The notes beneath the pieces are model-generated. The model saw only the letters and a list, made by a program, of their open reading frames with translations. It searched no databases and was not told where the DNA came from. The translations under genes and the position numbers were made by a program. Of a DNA stretch of 64,000 bases, positions 1 to 10,479 are shown one piece after another; the stretch's first letter is position 1, and each line of letters begins with the position of its first letter. The stretch is from Gordionus sp. m RMFG-2023 (lineage: Eukaryota; Nematomorpha; Gordioida; Chordodea; Parachordodidae): positions 71,029,561 through 71,093,560 of the forward strand of contig NC_088775.1 in NCBI RefSeq assembly GCF_954871325.1. The letters are read 5' to 3'.

Positions 1-82
1 GACCCAACCCGGCCCGAATTTTCTTTAAAAATATTAGGCCCGAACAGCCCGAACCCGATTTTCCTACTTTTGCAGATCTCTA
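1..82. mobile_element. Right end of a GGCCCG-type hAT element, cut by the window edge
   Basis: The first 82 bases are GC-rich against an AT-rich background and repeat short GGCCCG/CCCGAACC words. They end in TTTGCAGATCTCTA. Read on the other strand this is TAGAGATCTGCAAA, which is also the left end of the element at 57623. It is therefore the terminal and subterminal part of a hAT-like transposon whose body lies outside the window. No coding sequence is visible. Confidence 0.6.
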
Positions 83-539
83 ATAAGAATTTTTTATGTT
101 TCATTAATATACTCATTTGTATTAATTATAATTCTTAAATTAGATTTTTTTAAAATACCGTACAAGAATTACTCATATTTTATTTTATTGTAATTTTAAT
201 TTTTTTTAAATATAGTTATTTAGATTAAATTTTTATTATAATTGGTATAAAATTTCTACATTTTGAAATTTATTATATTGTATATTATCATTAAAATAAA
301 TTCATAGTTAAATAAAGAGGTGTTATTTATACTAAAGTATTTTATAAGTAAAATCTATAATGAAATTTTTTGCAAAATTTTGTTATATGCAAAAATTTAA
401 TTAAAATAAATATTTTTAACATAGAATAAGATATATTGAGTGATCATAAAAAATGTGAGGTTTGAGGGGCGATTTTATTCTTCTTTCTATACCGAATGGA
501 TTGAATTAATTTATAATTGACTAAACATTGATAAAATTT

Positions 540-753
540 TCAGAATAATGCCTTCAGTCGCGTATAAATCATAAATTTAGCCAAAATTTTGTTGGTAATA
601 TTTTTTTCATTTATGGTGGCTCTTCTATAGTGATTAGACACTAATAAAGCACAAAAGATTGTCAAATTTTTAAAATGCGGTTTAAGGGCGAAGCCTCCTT
701 TTTAAAAATTTAACCCCCCCCCCCCCCATTTATCAATCTTGGCTACGCCACTG
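540..753. repeat. hAT-like terminal sequence with a C14 tract, overlapping an interspersed repeat
   Basis: Positions 714-727 are a run of 14 C, followed by a terminus ending GGCTACGCCACTG at 753. Its complement, CAGTGGCGTAGCC, resembles the CAGTGGCGTCGC end of the hAT at 25622. Positions 540-660 also match, in inverted orientation, the sequence at about 24920-25080 (shared words around AGCCAAAATT and CACTATAG). The left boundary of the element is not clear. Confidence 0.4.
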
Positions 754-759
754 AATACA

Positions 760-1450
760 TTTATATATTATCGAAACTCATTATATTTATTCTTCATCTA
801 ATTTGAATCTTTGGCAGATTTATTTGCTTTTCACCAATTAGCGCATCTATGTTCTTAAGCCGATTTCTTTTTGAATATACTGGAAAGAATTTTTAAGATA
901 TTTTATTCTCATTTAAAGCTGCCCAATAGACAGAATACATGATGCTTTCTTGAAAAATTATAAATTGGTTTATTTTTAGTCCTAGTTTTGGATTTTTAAA
1001 AAGTAAATTTTCGATTAAAAGTGGAATTTCTGAATCAACCGATATCTGCATATATTTGCCTACATGTAACCTTTAAACGAAATTTTTTTTGGGAAGGATT
1101 AGAACGTTTTGCCTACAATTTTTCTGAAGGGGTAAGGGGGTAGGGTAAAGTATATAAAAATTAAAAAAGCTGATAAAAAATTTATATTTAATATTTATTA
1201 CCCATTTATGCACAAAAAAATGTTTGAAATTTGCGAATATATTTTATTCATATACTAAATATTGATTCTAATAAATTTATGATTTCTATTTTCTAATTAT
1301 CAAATATTTTCAAAGGCGATTTTTTTTTCAAAATTAAAACTTTTATTTATTAATCCGAGCTTTCTCTGCTCATTTTGTACCAATTCAAATTATAAGCATT
1401 ATTGAATATGAGCACTACCGAGATTGAAAGTTCTATAACATAACATAAAA
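760..1450. other. AT-rich intergenic sequence, no gene seen
   Basis: No convincing coding frame, RNA gene or inverted repeat is visible. A G-rich stretch (1129-1147) resembles the ends of other elements here, but no partner end was found. Confidence 0.4.
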
Positions 1451-1470
1451 TAAAACAAAATATTTATTAT

Positions 1471-1796
1471 ATGATAGACAACAATGATGAAAATTCTCCA
1501 GTAGTAGACAAAGAGGAATCTCAGTATAAGCATTTATAAATTATTTAAACTTGTATATAATTAAGACCAGAACAGAATCATAGAAGTCGCAGTAGATCTC
1601 CACACAAAAGGAGCCGATCTGAAAGAAGCAGATCTAACTCTTCTAGTGAATCTCCGCTTAGGCGAAAGAGTATATAAATGATTTGATTAAAATTCTATTA
1701 AATTTATCAGGTCTAGAAGGTGATTATATAGAACTTATTGTTGAAGCTTCTGATGTATTGGACACAATGGGGTTTGGAGAGTTTATCACTACTAAA
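1471..1796 (+). CDS. SNRNP27: SNRNP27 (U4/U6.U5 tri-snRNP 27 kDa protein), three exons, C-terminus not found
   Basis: Three exons join in one frame: 1471-1523, 1566-1669 and from 1711. They are separated by introns of 42 and 41 nt (GTATAAG...TTAAG and GTATATA...ATCAG). Exon 1 starts with ATG and encodes an acidic leader. Exon 2 encodes an arginine/serine region (HRSRSRSPHKRSRSERSRS). Exon 3 encodes LEGDYIELI followed by VLDTMGFGEFITTK, matching the SNRNP27 core, where human has [26 protein letters not shown]. The family protein is a spliceosome component of the U4/U6.U5 tri-snRNP. After TTK a GTAGGC donor is possible at 1797. The conserved last exon (RKYRQYMNR...GGFNRPLD in the family) was not found downstream. 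Reading through 1797 instead adds about 12 residues to a TAA. The gene is therefore either truncated here or has a distant last exon. The RS-domain and core match make the identity fairly sure; intactness is doubtful. Confidence 0.72.
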
Positions 1797-1849
1797 GTAG
1801 GCTATATTCCTAAAATAAATTACCTTATTATTTATTAAATTAAATTAAT

Positions 1850-2450
1850 TATTTATGGAAATATTTTAATTTTTATTCATTTTAGTTTTGAATTTTTAGC
1901 ATAAAATAATAATGCAAAAATAAAGAACTAATTTTTAAATATAATATTAATAAATTCTTTCAGTTTTTCAACCCTTTACAATATTAAGTGGGAAAAGACT
2001 CCATTAATTCTCTAATTGAAACTATTTTACTCTAAATTTTAAATTGCTATATAATCTCAGAAAATATTAAAGGGTGAGACTTATAATTTTGTTAAAATAT
2101 TAAAGATGATAAATATGAAATTTTTAGATTTATTTAAAAAACTATTTTAGAAAAAACATTTATAACAAGAATGATATAAGCATATCATCATTAATAAATA
2201 ATTAACAATTTAAGCAGTTATAGCACCTTCCCATTAGACTAGTTATAGATTTTATTATCTATATTGAGAATATTCCTTATGTTATACCTTAATTATATAT
2301 TTATGAGGATTTTCATATATATTTGAATTGGTATTTCCAAAACTAATATTTTGATAAAATAAATAGTTTAAAACAATACAATGCTAATTTTTGTTTTTTC
2401 CACGCTTTATTTACCTGATATGTTCCACTATAACAATAATTGTCTTTCTT
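1850..2450. other. AT-rich sequence downstream of SNRNP27, nothing recognised
   Basis: This is where the missing last SNRNP27 exon would be expected if the next intron were also short. No in-frame match to the family C-terminus was found by eye, and no other gene is visible. Confidence 0.4.
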
Positions 2451-2454
2451 GGTT

Positions 2455-2690
2455 TCTTAAAAGGCTCAATTTGGGCCGATTTTTAAAAATGGCTAACTCA
2501 ATATTTTATCCAGAAAAATATTATGCAAACCCAAAGATTTTGCTCATAGATGGCATATAGGATTGAACATCTATTGGCTAAATCTTGATGCTTAGGTAAT
2601 GTTTTCCTGGCTATAATGTTAAGTTAGCTTTTTTTAAAAATTGGCTCAAATCCAGCCATTTAATAACGCTAGATTACTGTCAAATAAAGT
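2455..2690. repeat. Interspersed repeat shared with 46600-46790
   Basis: The words ATTTTATCCAGAAAAATATT, AAGATTTTGCTCATAG and CTTAGGTAATG recur in the same order and orientation at about 46655-46760. This indicates two diverged copies of one dispersed repeat. No ends or coding content can be defined. Confidence 0.45.
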
Positions 2691-2699
2691 TATTTTCAC

Positions 2700-3560
2700 T
2701 AGCAAAGCAATAAATAAGTCTAAATTTATTGGAACTTTTTATTACATTTATTGTTATATTAATAAAATTTTTGAAAGTTTCAAAACTTAAATTTTAAAAG
2801 AAACAAGACATATTAAAATATTCAAAATGTTTGACTGGATGGATATTTATTTTATATTTTTTTTAATATTTGACTCTGAAAGTAGGAAGATGCATTTATT
2901 TTTAGAATGCAGGTATTACAATAAATGTATACTTATAATAATATTTATTCCAGAGATGAAGGTCTTTTCAAAGTACTAGATAACATACTCTCTTATCAGG
3001 GGTGTATTGTGAAGGGGGCTAAACTTTCTCTGTTATTTTTATGATTTTGAAATCCTCCAAATCAAGATTTTTTAGGCGATCCCAATGTGCAGTTTGATTA
3101 TGAAATCCAATTGGAGTTCTTTAAAAAAGAATTATTATGAAATTATTGTAGATCGTTTTTTAGAAGATTTACACAAGATAATTATAATATTCTATCATGT
3201 TTTAATACATTGTCCCCCCTCCCCTTAAGTCTGATTATTTTATATCTAATAAAATGGCACCATTGGAATCATTATTTAAATGTGGAAACGTTTCATCATG
3301 AAAAGAAATAGTCAATAGTGTTAAATTTGAATCCCTTTACTCTTTTATCTTTTCCATATTTTTTTACCACCATGTAGAAAATAGAGAAACAAAAAGTTTT
3401 ATTTTAATAGATTTTTTAATGTAGGTTCAATTTTAATAACATTTTATCATTTTTTTGAAAATTTAATTTCAATTTTTTAAGAAAAACTGTTTTTTCTTTT
3501 TCACATTTCTATTTTTTAACATGCTATTATTATAATTAATTTGAATATTATTGTTTATAT
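2700..3560. other. AT-rich intergenic sequence, no gene seen
   Basis: Only A/T-rich low-complexity sequence with a few C- or G-rich words (near 3014 and 3213) is visible. None forms a convincing element. Confidence 0.4.
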
Positions 3561-3566
3561 ATATAT

Positions 3567-5372
3567 CAGAGACCTGCAGAGGTACCATTTGCACGGCCCG
3601 GCCCGGTTTTAAATTTTTTAGGCCCGGTACGGATATTTAAAAAAAAATTTTTTACGGCCCGGCCCGGATTTAAAAATTTCAGGCCCGGCTCGGAATTTTT
3701 TAATATTATATTCGACCTGGTATATACAAAAATTCACCTATGAGGTATTTTACCATATTTTTCAGCGAGTATTATTGCTTATTATTTAAAAAATGCATGT
3801 AAAAAGCTAATATTTTGAGAATATTATATTGAATTTATAAAAATTATAAAACTGTTATTTATAAAAATGGATATTTTGAGCATATACTATATTTTATATT
3901 GCATTTATAAAAATAAAACTAATATTCATAAAAATGGTAATAATATTTGTCATATACTATATTTTATATTACATTTAAAAAAAACAAACTAATATTTAAT
4001 TTATAAAAATGGGAAATATTTTGAGAATATAATATATTGTATTTAATTTATAAAATAAAATAAATCGCTATTAAAAAAAATGCATGTATAATAAATAGTA
4101 TTTTGAAAATATAATCTAATTGCACAATATTAATATAATTTATTTTATAATATAAATTTTTAACAAAAGAAGATAATTGTATTATATAATATTGTAAAAA
4201 AAAATAATGAAAAATGTTGGATTAAAAACTTTCATGACTCAAGGTAAATATAATAAATGCAATAAATATTTGACAGTTTGCAAAGTAAAAAACCAGCATG
4301 ATTGACGAAACCCTATACTCAAGAAAGATATTAAAAATTCACAAATTATCACGAAGAAAGAAAAGCATATCTACCTTTTCAGGTTGAAGATTATTTCTTC
4401 AAGAATTCTCCCAGTAGTGGAAAAATTCTGCTCACAGCTTGCACTTAAAGTAGGAATTGCCAATTTTGCTAAAATTGGAAATTCGCTTTGATGAGCCGCC
4501 CACCACTCTAACAAATTATCCACCTTAAATGTTTTATCTATTATTTATGTAATTATAATATTCATCATCGGGTATTGACATATTACCAGAATTACCATCG
4601 CCCCATTTGTCATAAAACGATTCAGTTTGTTTAACAACAGTCGTAATTTGACTGGTCGATGGTATTTCATTTACTTCCTGAGCCTCTTGTAATTTAATAT
4701 AATCTTTTATATAGTTTTCCGTCATTTTGCGATCTGTCCCTGACTACATACGTAATTGCTTGAATTTGGGACAGAGAAAAAGAGAAATAAAATGATACTA
4801 GTGTAAAACAAATTTTTCAATTAAAAAATGCTTTATATTAAGTAAAATCAATTACAAACTTTAAGAAGTGATAATCCTTTATTTGATTGTTTTGGTAAAA
4901 TATATTCTAAAAATTTAGATATGAATTATAAATAATATATTAATAATACTTGAATATTGGGGCTTATTTAAGATATTCCTTTATTTGATTATTTTGGTAA
5001 AATATGTTGTAAAAATTTAGATATGAATTATAAAAAAATATATTAATACTTTGAATAAATTTGCAGGAAATTAATAATTAGATCGATCTGTGGATTGTTA
5101 GGTAGAGTTAACCATCACCCAATATTATATTAATCATAACTATAATATAATATAATCTTATAACCATTAACTCATAATGTAAAAATTTTTATAAAAAATA
5201 TTAAGGCCCGGCCCGGGTTTATCAATCTTAAGCCCAGCCCGGATATATTAAAAAAAAATTTTTTAGGCCAGGCCCGACCCGGATATGTTTAAAAAAAATA
5301 TTTTTTAGGCCCGGCCCGGGTATATTTAAAAAATTTAAAATCCGGGTTTAGGGCCGGGCCTGCAGGTCTCTG
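3567..5372. mobile_element. hAT transposon, internally deleted, GGCCCG subterminal arrays, TSD ATATATAT
   Basis: The element starts CAGAGACCTGCAG at 3567 and ends CTGCAGGTCTCTG at 5372, a 13-bp terminal inverted repeat. The eight bases on each side are ATATATAT, the TSD length of hAT elements. Both subterminal regions (3590-3720 and 5200-5360) carry arrays of GGCCCGGCCCGG-like words, in strong contrast to the AT-rich interior. At 1.8 kb it is too short for a full transposase; only C-terminal remains survive on the minus strand. Confidence 0.85.
4370..4725 (-). pseudogene. hAT transposase C-terminal remnant
   Basis: The downstream part (4376-4502 on this strand) translates to VDNLLEWWAAHQSEFPILAK then LAIPTLSASCEQNFSTTGRI. 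This is the hAT dimerisation domain, with the usual W-W...P.L...A......S...ER/EQ-FS pattern. A 63-residue reading frame (4534-4725) precedes it in another frame and is probably the region just upstream. The BED finger and catalytic core are absent, so the element would depend on transposase from elsewhere. Confidence 0.7.
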
Positions 5373-5534
5373 ATATATATTATACATCCTGATTAAGTGT
5401 AAATGTCAGGAAGGTTATATCGATTTAACATTTTATATCTTTTAATTGTCATAATGATGACAATAATAAAATCGTGCAAATTCTATATATTTTCTAATAA
5501 ATAATAAATAATATACTTAATAGACGATATTTCT

Positions 5535-5667
5535 CAGGCATAATTTCGAATATCTATAATAAATTACCTCAAGAATCAGATGGAGATTTATATAATTCTT
5601 AAACATACTATTATATAGACAAGGAATTTAGACGACTACAATACAAAGAGCCCTTCATGTTGATGAG
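5535..5667 (+). other. Possible host exon remnant just upstream of the nested hAT island
   Basis: One frame reads IISNIYNKLPQESDGDLYN, then a TAA, then DKEFRRLQYKEPFMLM, ending at a good donor (GATGAG/GTAATT, about 5667). The sequence looks more protein-like than its surroundings and is followed within 25 bases by the start of the outer hAT. It could be an upstream exon of the RGG gene at 16213, but the splice phase does not fit directly and there is an internal stop. It is reported as a weak candidate only. Confidence 0.22.
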
Positions 5668-6169
5668 GTAATTTATACTTATAGATAGTATTGTTAAAGG
5701 ATCTAGATCAAAAGATCGACGATCATGGATTGATCACAAATTTGACAATTTTCCCGGATTTATGCTCTTGTCTTTTAGGATCGTGATCGAGATCATTTTG
5801 TTTAATATACGATCTCAATCCTTTTAAAAATTAATTTTTTACTTAAAAAGCAATAAATAAAATTTAAATTTTTTTAAATTAAATTTAAATATAATTTTTT
5901 TTAAAAATATCGATCTACATCATATATCATCCCCAGCCATATTTTATATTTCACAAATTTTATCGAGAACATTTACGAGATTTACCTACAAGTTTTATTT
6001 ATAATTTAATTATATAAATAAATTCTAGGTTTTAATAATGTCCAATATAAATTAATAAGATAATACATCTACTTTTGATGTGACATAGTGATAATTTTTT
6101 ACTTTTTCATAAGCTACGTAAGTATTTTAATTTATATGAAACTGATGAAGTAACTAAATCATTATAATT

Positions 6170-6245
6170 GCGACATGCTCTTTATGCAAGAAGAACATAT
6201 TCTTCAAAGGTTAGTTAGTTCAAGCCTCAAAAGGCATTTAGAAGT
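6170..6245 (+). pseudogene. BED-type zinc finger remnant of the outer hAT transposase
   Basis: The sequence reads ATCSLCKKNIFF and, after a frame change, SSSLKRHLEVK. This is the C-x2-C and L-x-x-H-L half of a BED zinc finger, the N-terminal DNA-binding domain of many hAT transposases. The second histidine is not visible. The next 100 bases run into the long-TIR transposon. Confidence 0.45.
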
Positions 6246-6907
6246 AAAATTACTTCTTTTAATTTTTTATTTGCTAATCTTAATGTCAACATATTAATTA
6301 ATACATACTTTATTTTTCTTTTATAAAGAGAAAGCATAATGAATTTTAAAATGACATTGCCAAACAACAAAGGGCCATCGATAAAAAATCGTAGGCTGGT
6401 TGTATATGTTCACATTAGATAACAAACAAAATTTTAGCGCATTAGCAACTATATTAGCGGAGATAATCGGGGTTAAAGGTCCAAAAAACGTCTTTTTTTG
6501 CTTTTTACTGATGTTTAATAATTAGTTTTTAATTTAAAACTAAATATGATCAAATATCAATAGCTAAGTTAATAATTGATAATTATGGCAAAAACATCAA
6601 AATTAATTTTTTTTAAAATATGGGTCATCTTATGGTCAGTTGAAAATTTGAAATTAATATTTCGAAATGAATATGATCTGATCTCCAAATTTTAATTTTC
6701 TTACGAAATATTATCCGTTTACTATTTTTTTAATAATTTCTTTAGCAATTAGCATGGCTGGATATTTATTTTAAAAAATATTACCATTTTTATACTTTAA
6801 AAAAAATAGATGGCGTTATATAAGTTTTATTATGTTAAAATTCGTTTTTTTTGTTGATTAAAAATATTTTAATATATATATATCATATAAATTAATTAAA
6901 TCTTACT

Positions 6908-9145
6908 TCATCTAAAGGAATACAAAGCCTGGCTAGCTTGTGAGATTTCTTCAGGAGATAATATATATGTTCTAGAAGGATTGACCAGCAAAAGAATATG
7001 AGATTTAGGTAACACTAAAGTATCATCTTTCAGGGGAAATTTAAATGAGGCTGAAGGTCCACAAGGGTGTAAAAATCGGATTTTTACTTCTTCATTTGTA
7101 TCATATTTATCGATTATATATCATAACCACCATTTATCATCATATACACATGTTACATATCCATTAATATTTTTAAATATAATTTTTTCATTTAAAAACG
7201 AAACTTGTTTTATATTATATTTTTTAGAATTTGAATATATTTTGGTTTTTAGTCTATTTTGATCAATGGGAATAACCCCGTGAATTTTTAGGGTCCCATG
7301 TATGGGCAGCGCAAAATTAAATCTTTTACGAAGGGCTAATTCCCCTTTGATATATTCTTGATTGGATATATATTCAAATTGAATTCCATTAATATTTTCT
7401 TTAGCATAATTATATAATTCTAATGGGGTTAGGATTTGATTTTTATTTGGCCTTTGAAGACTAGCTCTGGCAACTAATCTTTTGACAGTTCCTCTACCGT
7501 CACATGCATTTTTGCCGTGAGCAGTAGCAAAGAAATGCCATTCGGCAGGAATATTAAAATCGTATTTATGAAAGCATATGTTCGGAAAATTTTTGTGATT
7601 CTTGTATTGAGACGCGGCTCCATCTGAAAAATATATTATTTTTTCTGGTTTAGAATTAAATTTGGCTGTTAAGAAATTAATAAAAATTTTTTGGTAAAGG
7701 TGGACTGCACTAGTATTATGGTTTAATGATTCGGATATAACAAAATTTATATTTTTTAAATCTTCTCCAGATTTATAATATGCTACAAATGGATGTATAG
7801 TGGCCTGCACGTTATTCCAATGAAATCCCTGATCTTCATCTTGTAAAATGAAGGAATTATTTTCAGAATAATCTAGAATTGTTAAAAATTCCCCATCTTT
7901 TAAATTTTCTTTGGAATTCTTCAAAAATAAACTTTGTTGTTTAGCTATAAACGAGTAACGCAGTAAAATTTGAACTTTTTCTAATAAATAATCGATGAAA
8001 TCATCAACGGACTTTATAATAGTTTCAAGATTTGTTCTATCCACCGTGATCCATTGTTTAAACGTGACATATTCTATACGTTTTCTCTGAAACAATTGGT
8101 ATAATTGTCCCTTAAGAGATTCTATACCAGGGCATTGATCACAATTTGTTAAATAACATTTTGGCTGAGATGGATTACAAATAATTTGTGCCAAAAGATA
8201 GTTGTAAGAATTTATACAGTAATCTTCTGCTGTAATTTCAGCTATTACATTTGTCATTAATTTCACATTCTGATGAATAGCCCAGATACAAACAGTGTGT
8301 GTGCCACTAGCTCCAACTAAAATACAGTTTTTTGGTCTAAGTTTGGCAAATTTAGAGAATCCAATTGATATATTTGGGTATTCTTCCTTAAACATCTTGA
8401 ATATTTCTTTAAGATTATTTAATATAAGTCTTTTTTGAACTGGTTCTTTCTCGCCTTTAACAGATACACAATCTTTTATTCCAGGCATGAGTCGGCTTAT
8501 TTCATCAGAACTATAAAAATCCTTGACGAGTTTAAATGTTTTTTTCGTTTAGTGTCTTTCCTACCTTATGTTTTGGGAATGAAAGAATTCCACTTTCTTT
8601 TACCACCATTTTAGATTTTCTTGCTATGTATGATGTTACGTTGAATTCCTTTTGAATTTTATTTACACTCCATCTTTGAGGCAAAATTGTAAGAATTTGA
8701 TATTGTTGATTTTTTGATAATTTATCAAAGTTATCCTTTAATATAATAAGAATTTCCTCTTTCATTGGACTATCAATCTCGGAATCAGATATTTCTAAAA
8801 CCTTACTCTTTATTGCTTTTTCAATCTTTTGAATTTTATTTTTAGGATATTTTTTCTCCATTAAACTCTTCTAATTGGTAATTCTCCAATATTGTGTAAT
8901 GTTTCATTAATCGATTCAAAGGCATCCTGATTATGGGTTATTGGGGATATAAATTCTTCGGGAATGTGTGGACCAATTTTACTTAACTGGTATCGGCACG
9001 AATTACATATTTTTTGTTGAAGATATAAATCATTATTTATATTAAGCATCCATGGAAGAACTGATCTTAAATTTTTTTTAAAATTTTTTTGTTTTGGTTT
9101 ATTCAGTGGATTGCAACACTTTAGCTTATCTTTTAAAGGTTTCAT
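6908..9145 (-). pseudogene. Putative transposase of an orphan family: ARL14EP-like cysteine motif, HTH-like region, DDE-like core
   Basis: Three consecutive parts match a protein family known from cnidarian and arthropod genomes as uncharacterised. Part 1 (9145-8861): CCNPLNK, KKNLRSVLPWML and QKICNSCRYQL, resembling the ARL14EP cysteine domain. Part 2 (8861-8532): LPQRWSVNKIQKEFNVTSY, a likely helix-turn-helix. Part 3 (from about 8530): DFYSSDEISRLMPGIKDCV, then ASGTHTVCIWAIHQNVKLM, a C-x5-C-x5-C-x2-C segment, ILDYSENNSF, HWNNVQATIHPF, FSDGAASQYKN and AEWHFFATAHGKNACDG. The DYSEN and SDGAA acidic residues are plausible DDE catalytic positions; this is inference. The copy is damaged: one frameshift between parts 1 and 2, one between parts 2 and 3, and one TGA after CVYDDKWWL, beyond which homologous sequence (KIRFLHPCGPSASF) continues to 6908. 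The flanking long inverted repeats show the gene is mobile. Confidence 0.7.
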
Positions 9146-9202
9146 TTAGAAAAATTTATTTATTTTTAACGACAAGTAAAAATATAAAAAATTAGTTATT
9201 TT

Positions 9203-9470
9203 TCAATTAGAAAAATGTAAAAGAAATGAATCGGTGTTTGTGAAAAAGAAATCAATTTGTATTTTTAGCAACTGTGATTTATCGATTAAATTCGCTAATT
9301 GATTTTGCTAATCAGTTTATTTTTAATAATTTTAATCAATTAGAAAAATGTAAAAGAAATGAATTGGTGTTTGTGAAAAAGAAATCAATTTGTATTTTTA
9401 GCAACTGTGATTTATCGATTAAATTCGCTAATTAATTTTGCTAATCAGTTTATTTTTAATAATTTTAAGA
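9203..9470. repeat. Tandem duplication, two units of about 133 bp
   Basis: The unit starting CAATTAGAAAAATGTAAAAG at about 9204 repeats from about 9337 almost without change (for example GAATCGGTG versus GAATTGGTG). Near identity implies a recent duplication. It lies just upstream of the transposase start, in its likely promoter region. Confidence 0.85.
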
Positions 9471-9712
9471 AAAGATAAAAACAGCTGACTTACTTTTATA
9501 AATTTTTTCAGTGTTAAACATATGCTCAAAATTCAAAGACTTTGATCAAAAATTTTATAGAGAATGCTCAAATTCATTGATACCCAAAATTTTATAACTA
9601 GTTAATTTTTTGTTATTTATATTGCTTAAAATTTTTTTAAAAATCTTTGAAATTTTCTGGTTAATGACAATTTCATAACATTCTTGGTCTTGATGGGTAT
9701 GACTTAGTCTGG

Positions 9713-9735
9713 GGGGGGGAATGGGGGGTAGGCCG
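9713..9735. repeat. G-rich tract in the long-TIR transposon
   Basis: A run of eight to nine G is followed by ATGGGGGG and GGCCGGG, in an otherwise AT-rich interior. It is a local GC island; no function is evident. Confidence 0.5.
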
Positions 9736-10479
9736 GGTAATTAAGTGATTTTCGATTTTTCCCTTTATAATTTTCATGCACTCCTTTAATCCTGCTTTTT
9801 TGTTCGCATGCTAATCGGATTTTTTAATTATTTTTAATTTACATTGAAATAAAATTATTAAAATTTTTTATCCTGCGAATATCTCAGGGGAATAAGGTTT
9901 ACAAAGTTATATAATCGAATTTTATGATAATTATACATTAAAATATTTTTAATCCATATTAAAACTATTATATATAGCGCCCTCTATTTTTTTTAAAGTA
10001 TAAAAATAGCAATATTTTTTTAAATAAATATCCAGCCATGCTAATTGTTGAAGAAATTATTAAAAAATAGTAAAAGGATAATATTTCTTTAAAAAATTTA
10101 AAATTGGAGATCATATTTATTTCGAAATATTAATTTCAAATTTTCAACTGACCATAAGATGACCCATATTTTATAAAAAATTAATTTTGATGTTTTTGCC
10201 ATAATTATCAATTATTAACTTAGCTATTGATATTTGATCATATTTAGTTTTAAATTCAAAACTAATTATTTAACATCAATAAAAAGCAAAAAAAGACGTT
10301 TTTTGAACAATATAATTGCTAATGCGCTAAAATTTCGTTTATGATCTAATGGGAACATATATAACCAGTCTACAGCTTTTTATTAAATTGAAAGGGGTCG
10401 GCTGAAAATCTTGATTTTTTTGCTCATTTGACATGGAATGACCCCAAAACTAATAAATCTCCAAATCCAAAGTGTGCAA

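Larger units (their letters stand above)
6355..10445. mobile_element. Long-TIR DNA transposon (Kolobok-like ends) carrying a conserved orphan transposase
   Basis: About 450 bp at 6390-6845 repeats in inverted orientation at 9955-10400. Shared words include TTTAGCGCATTAGCAA, AAAAAGACGTTTTTTG on the complement, TGGGTCATCTTATGGTCAGT and TAGCATGGCTGGATATTTAT. The right end continues to GACATGGAATGACCCC at 10445, whose complement GGGGTCATTCC resembles Kolobok-type ends. The matching outermost part of the left end is shortened by about 60 bp. The interior has a minus-strand gene at 6908-9145 and a tandem duplication at 9203-9470. The element sits inside the older hAT, between its BED finger and its transposase core. 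Confidence 0.75.
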
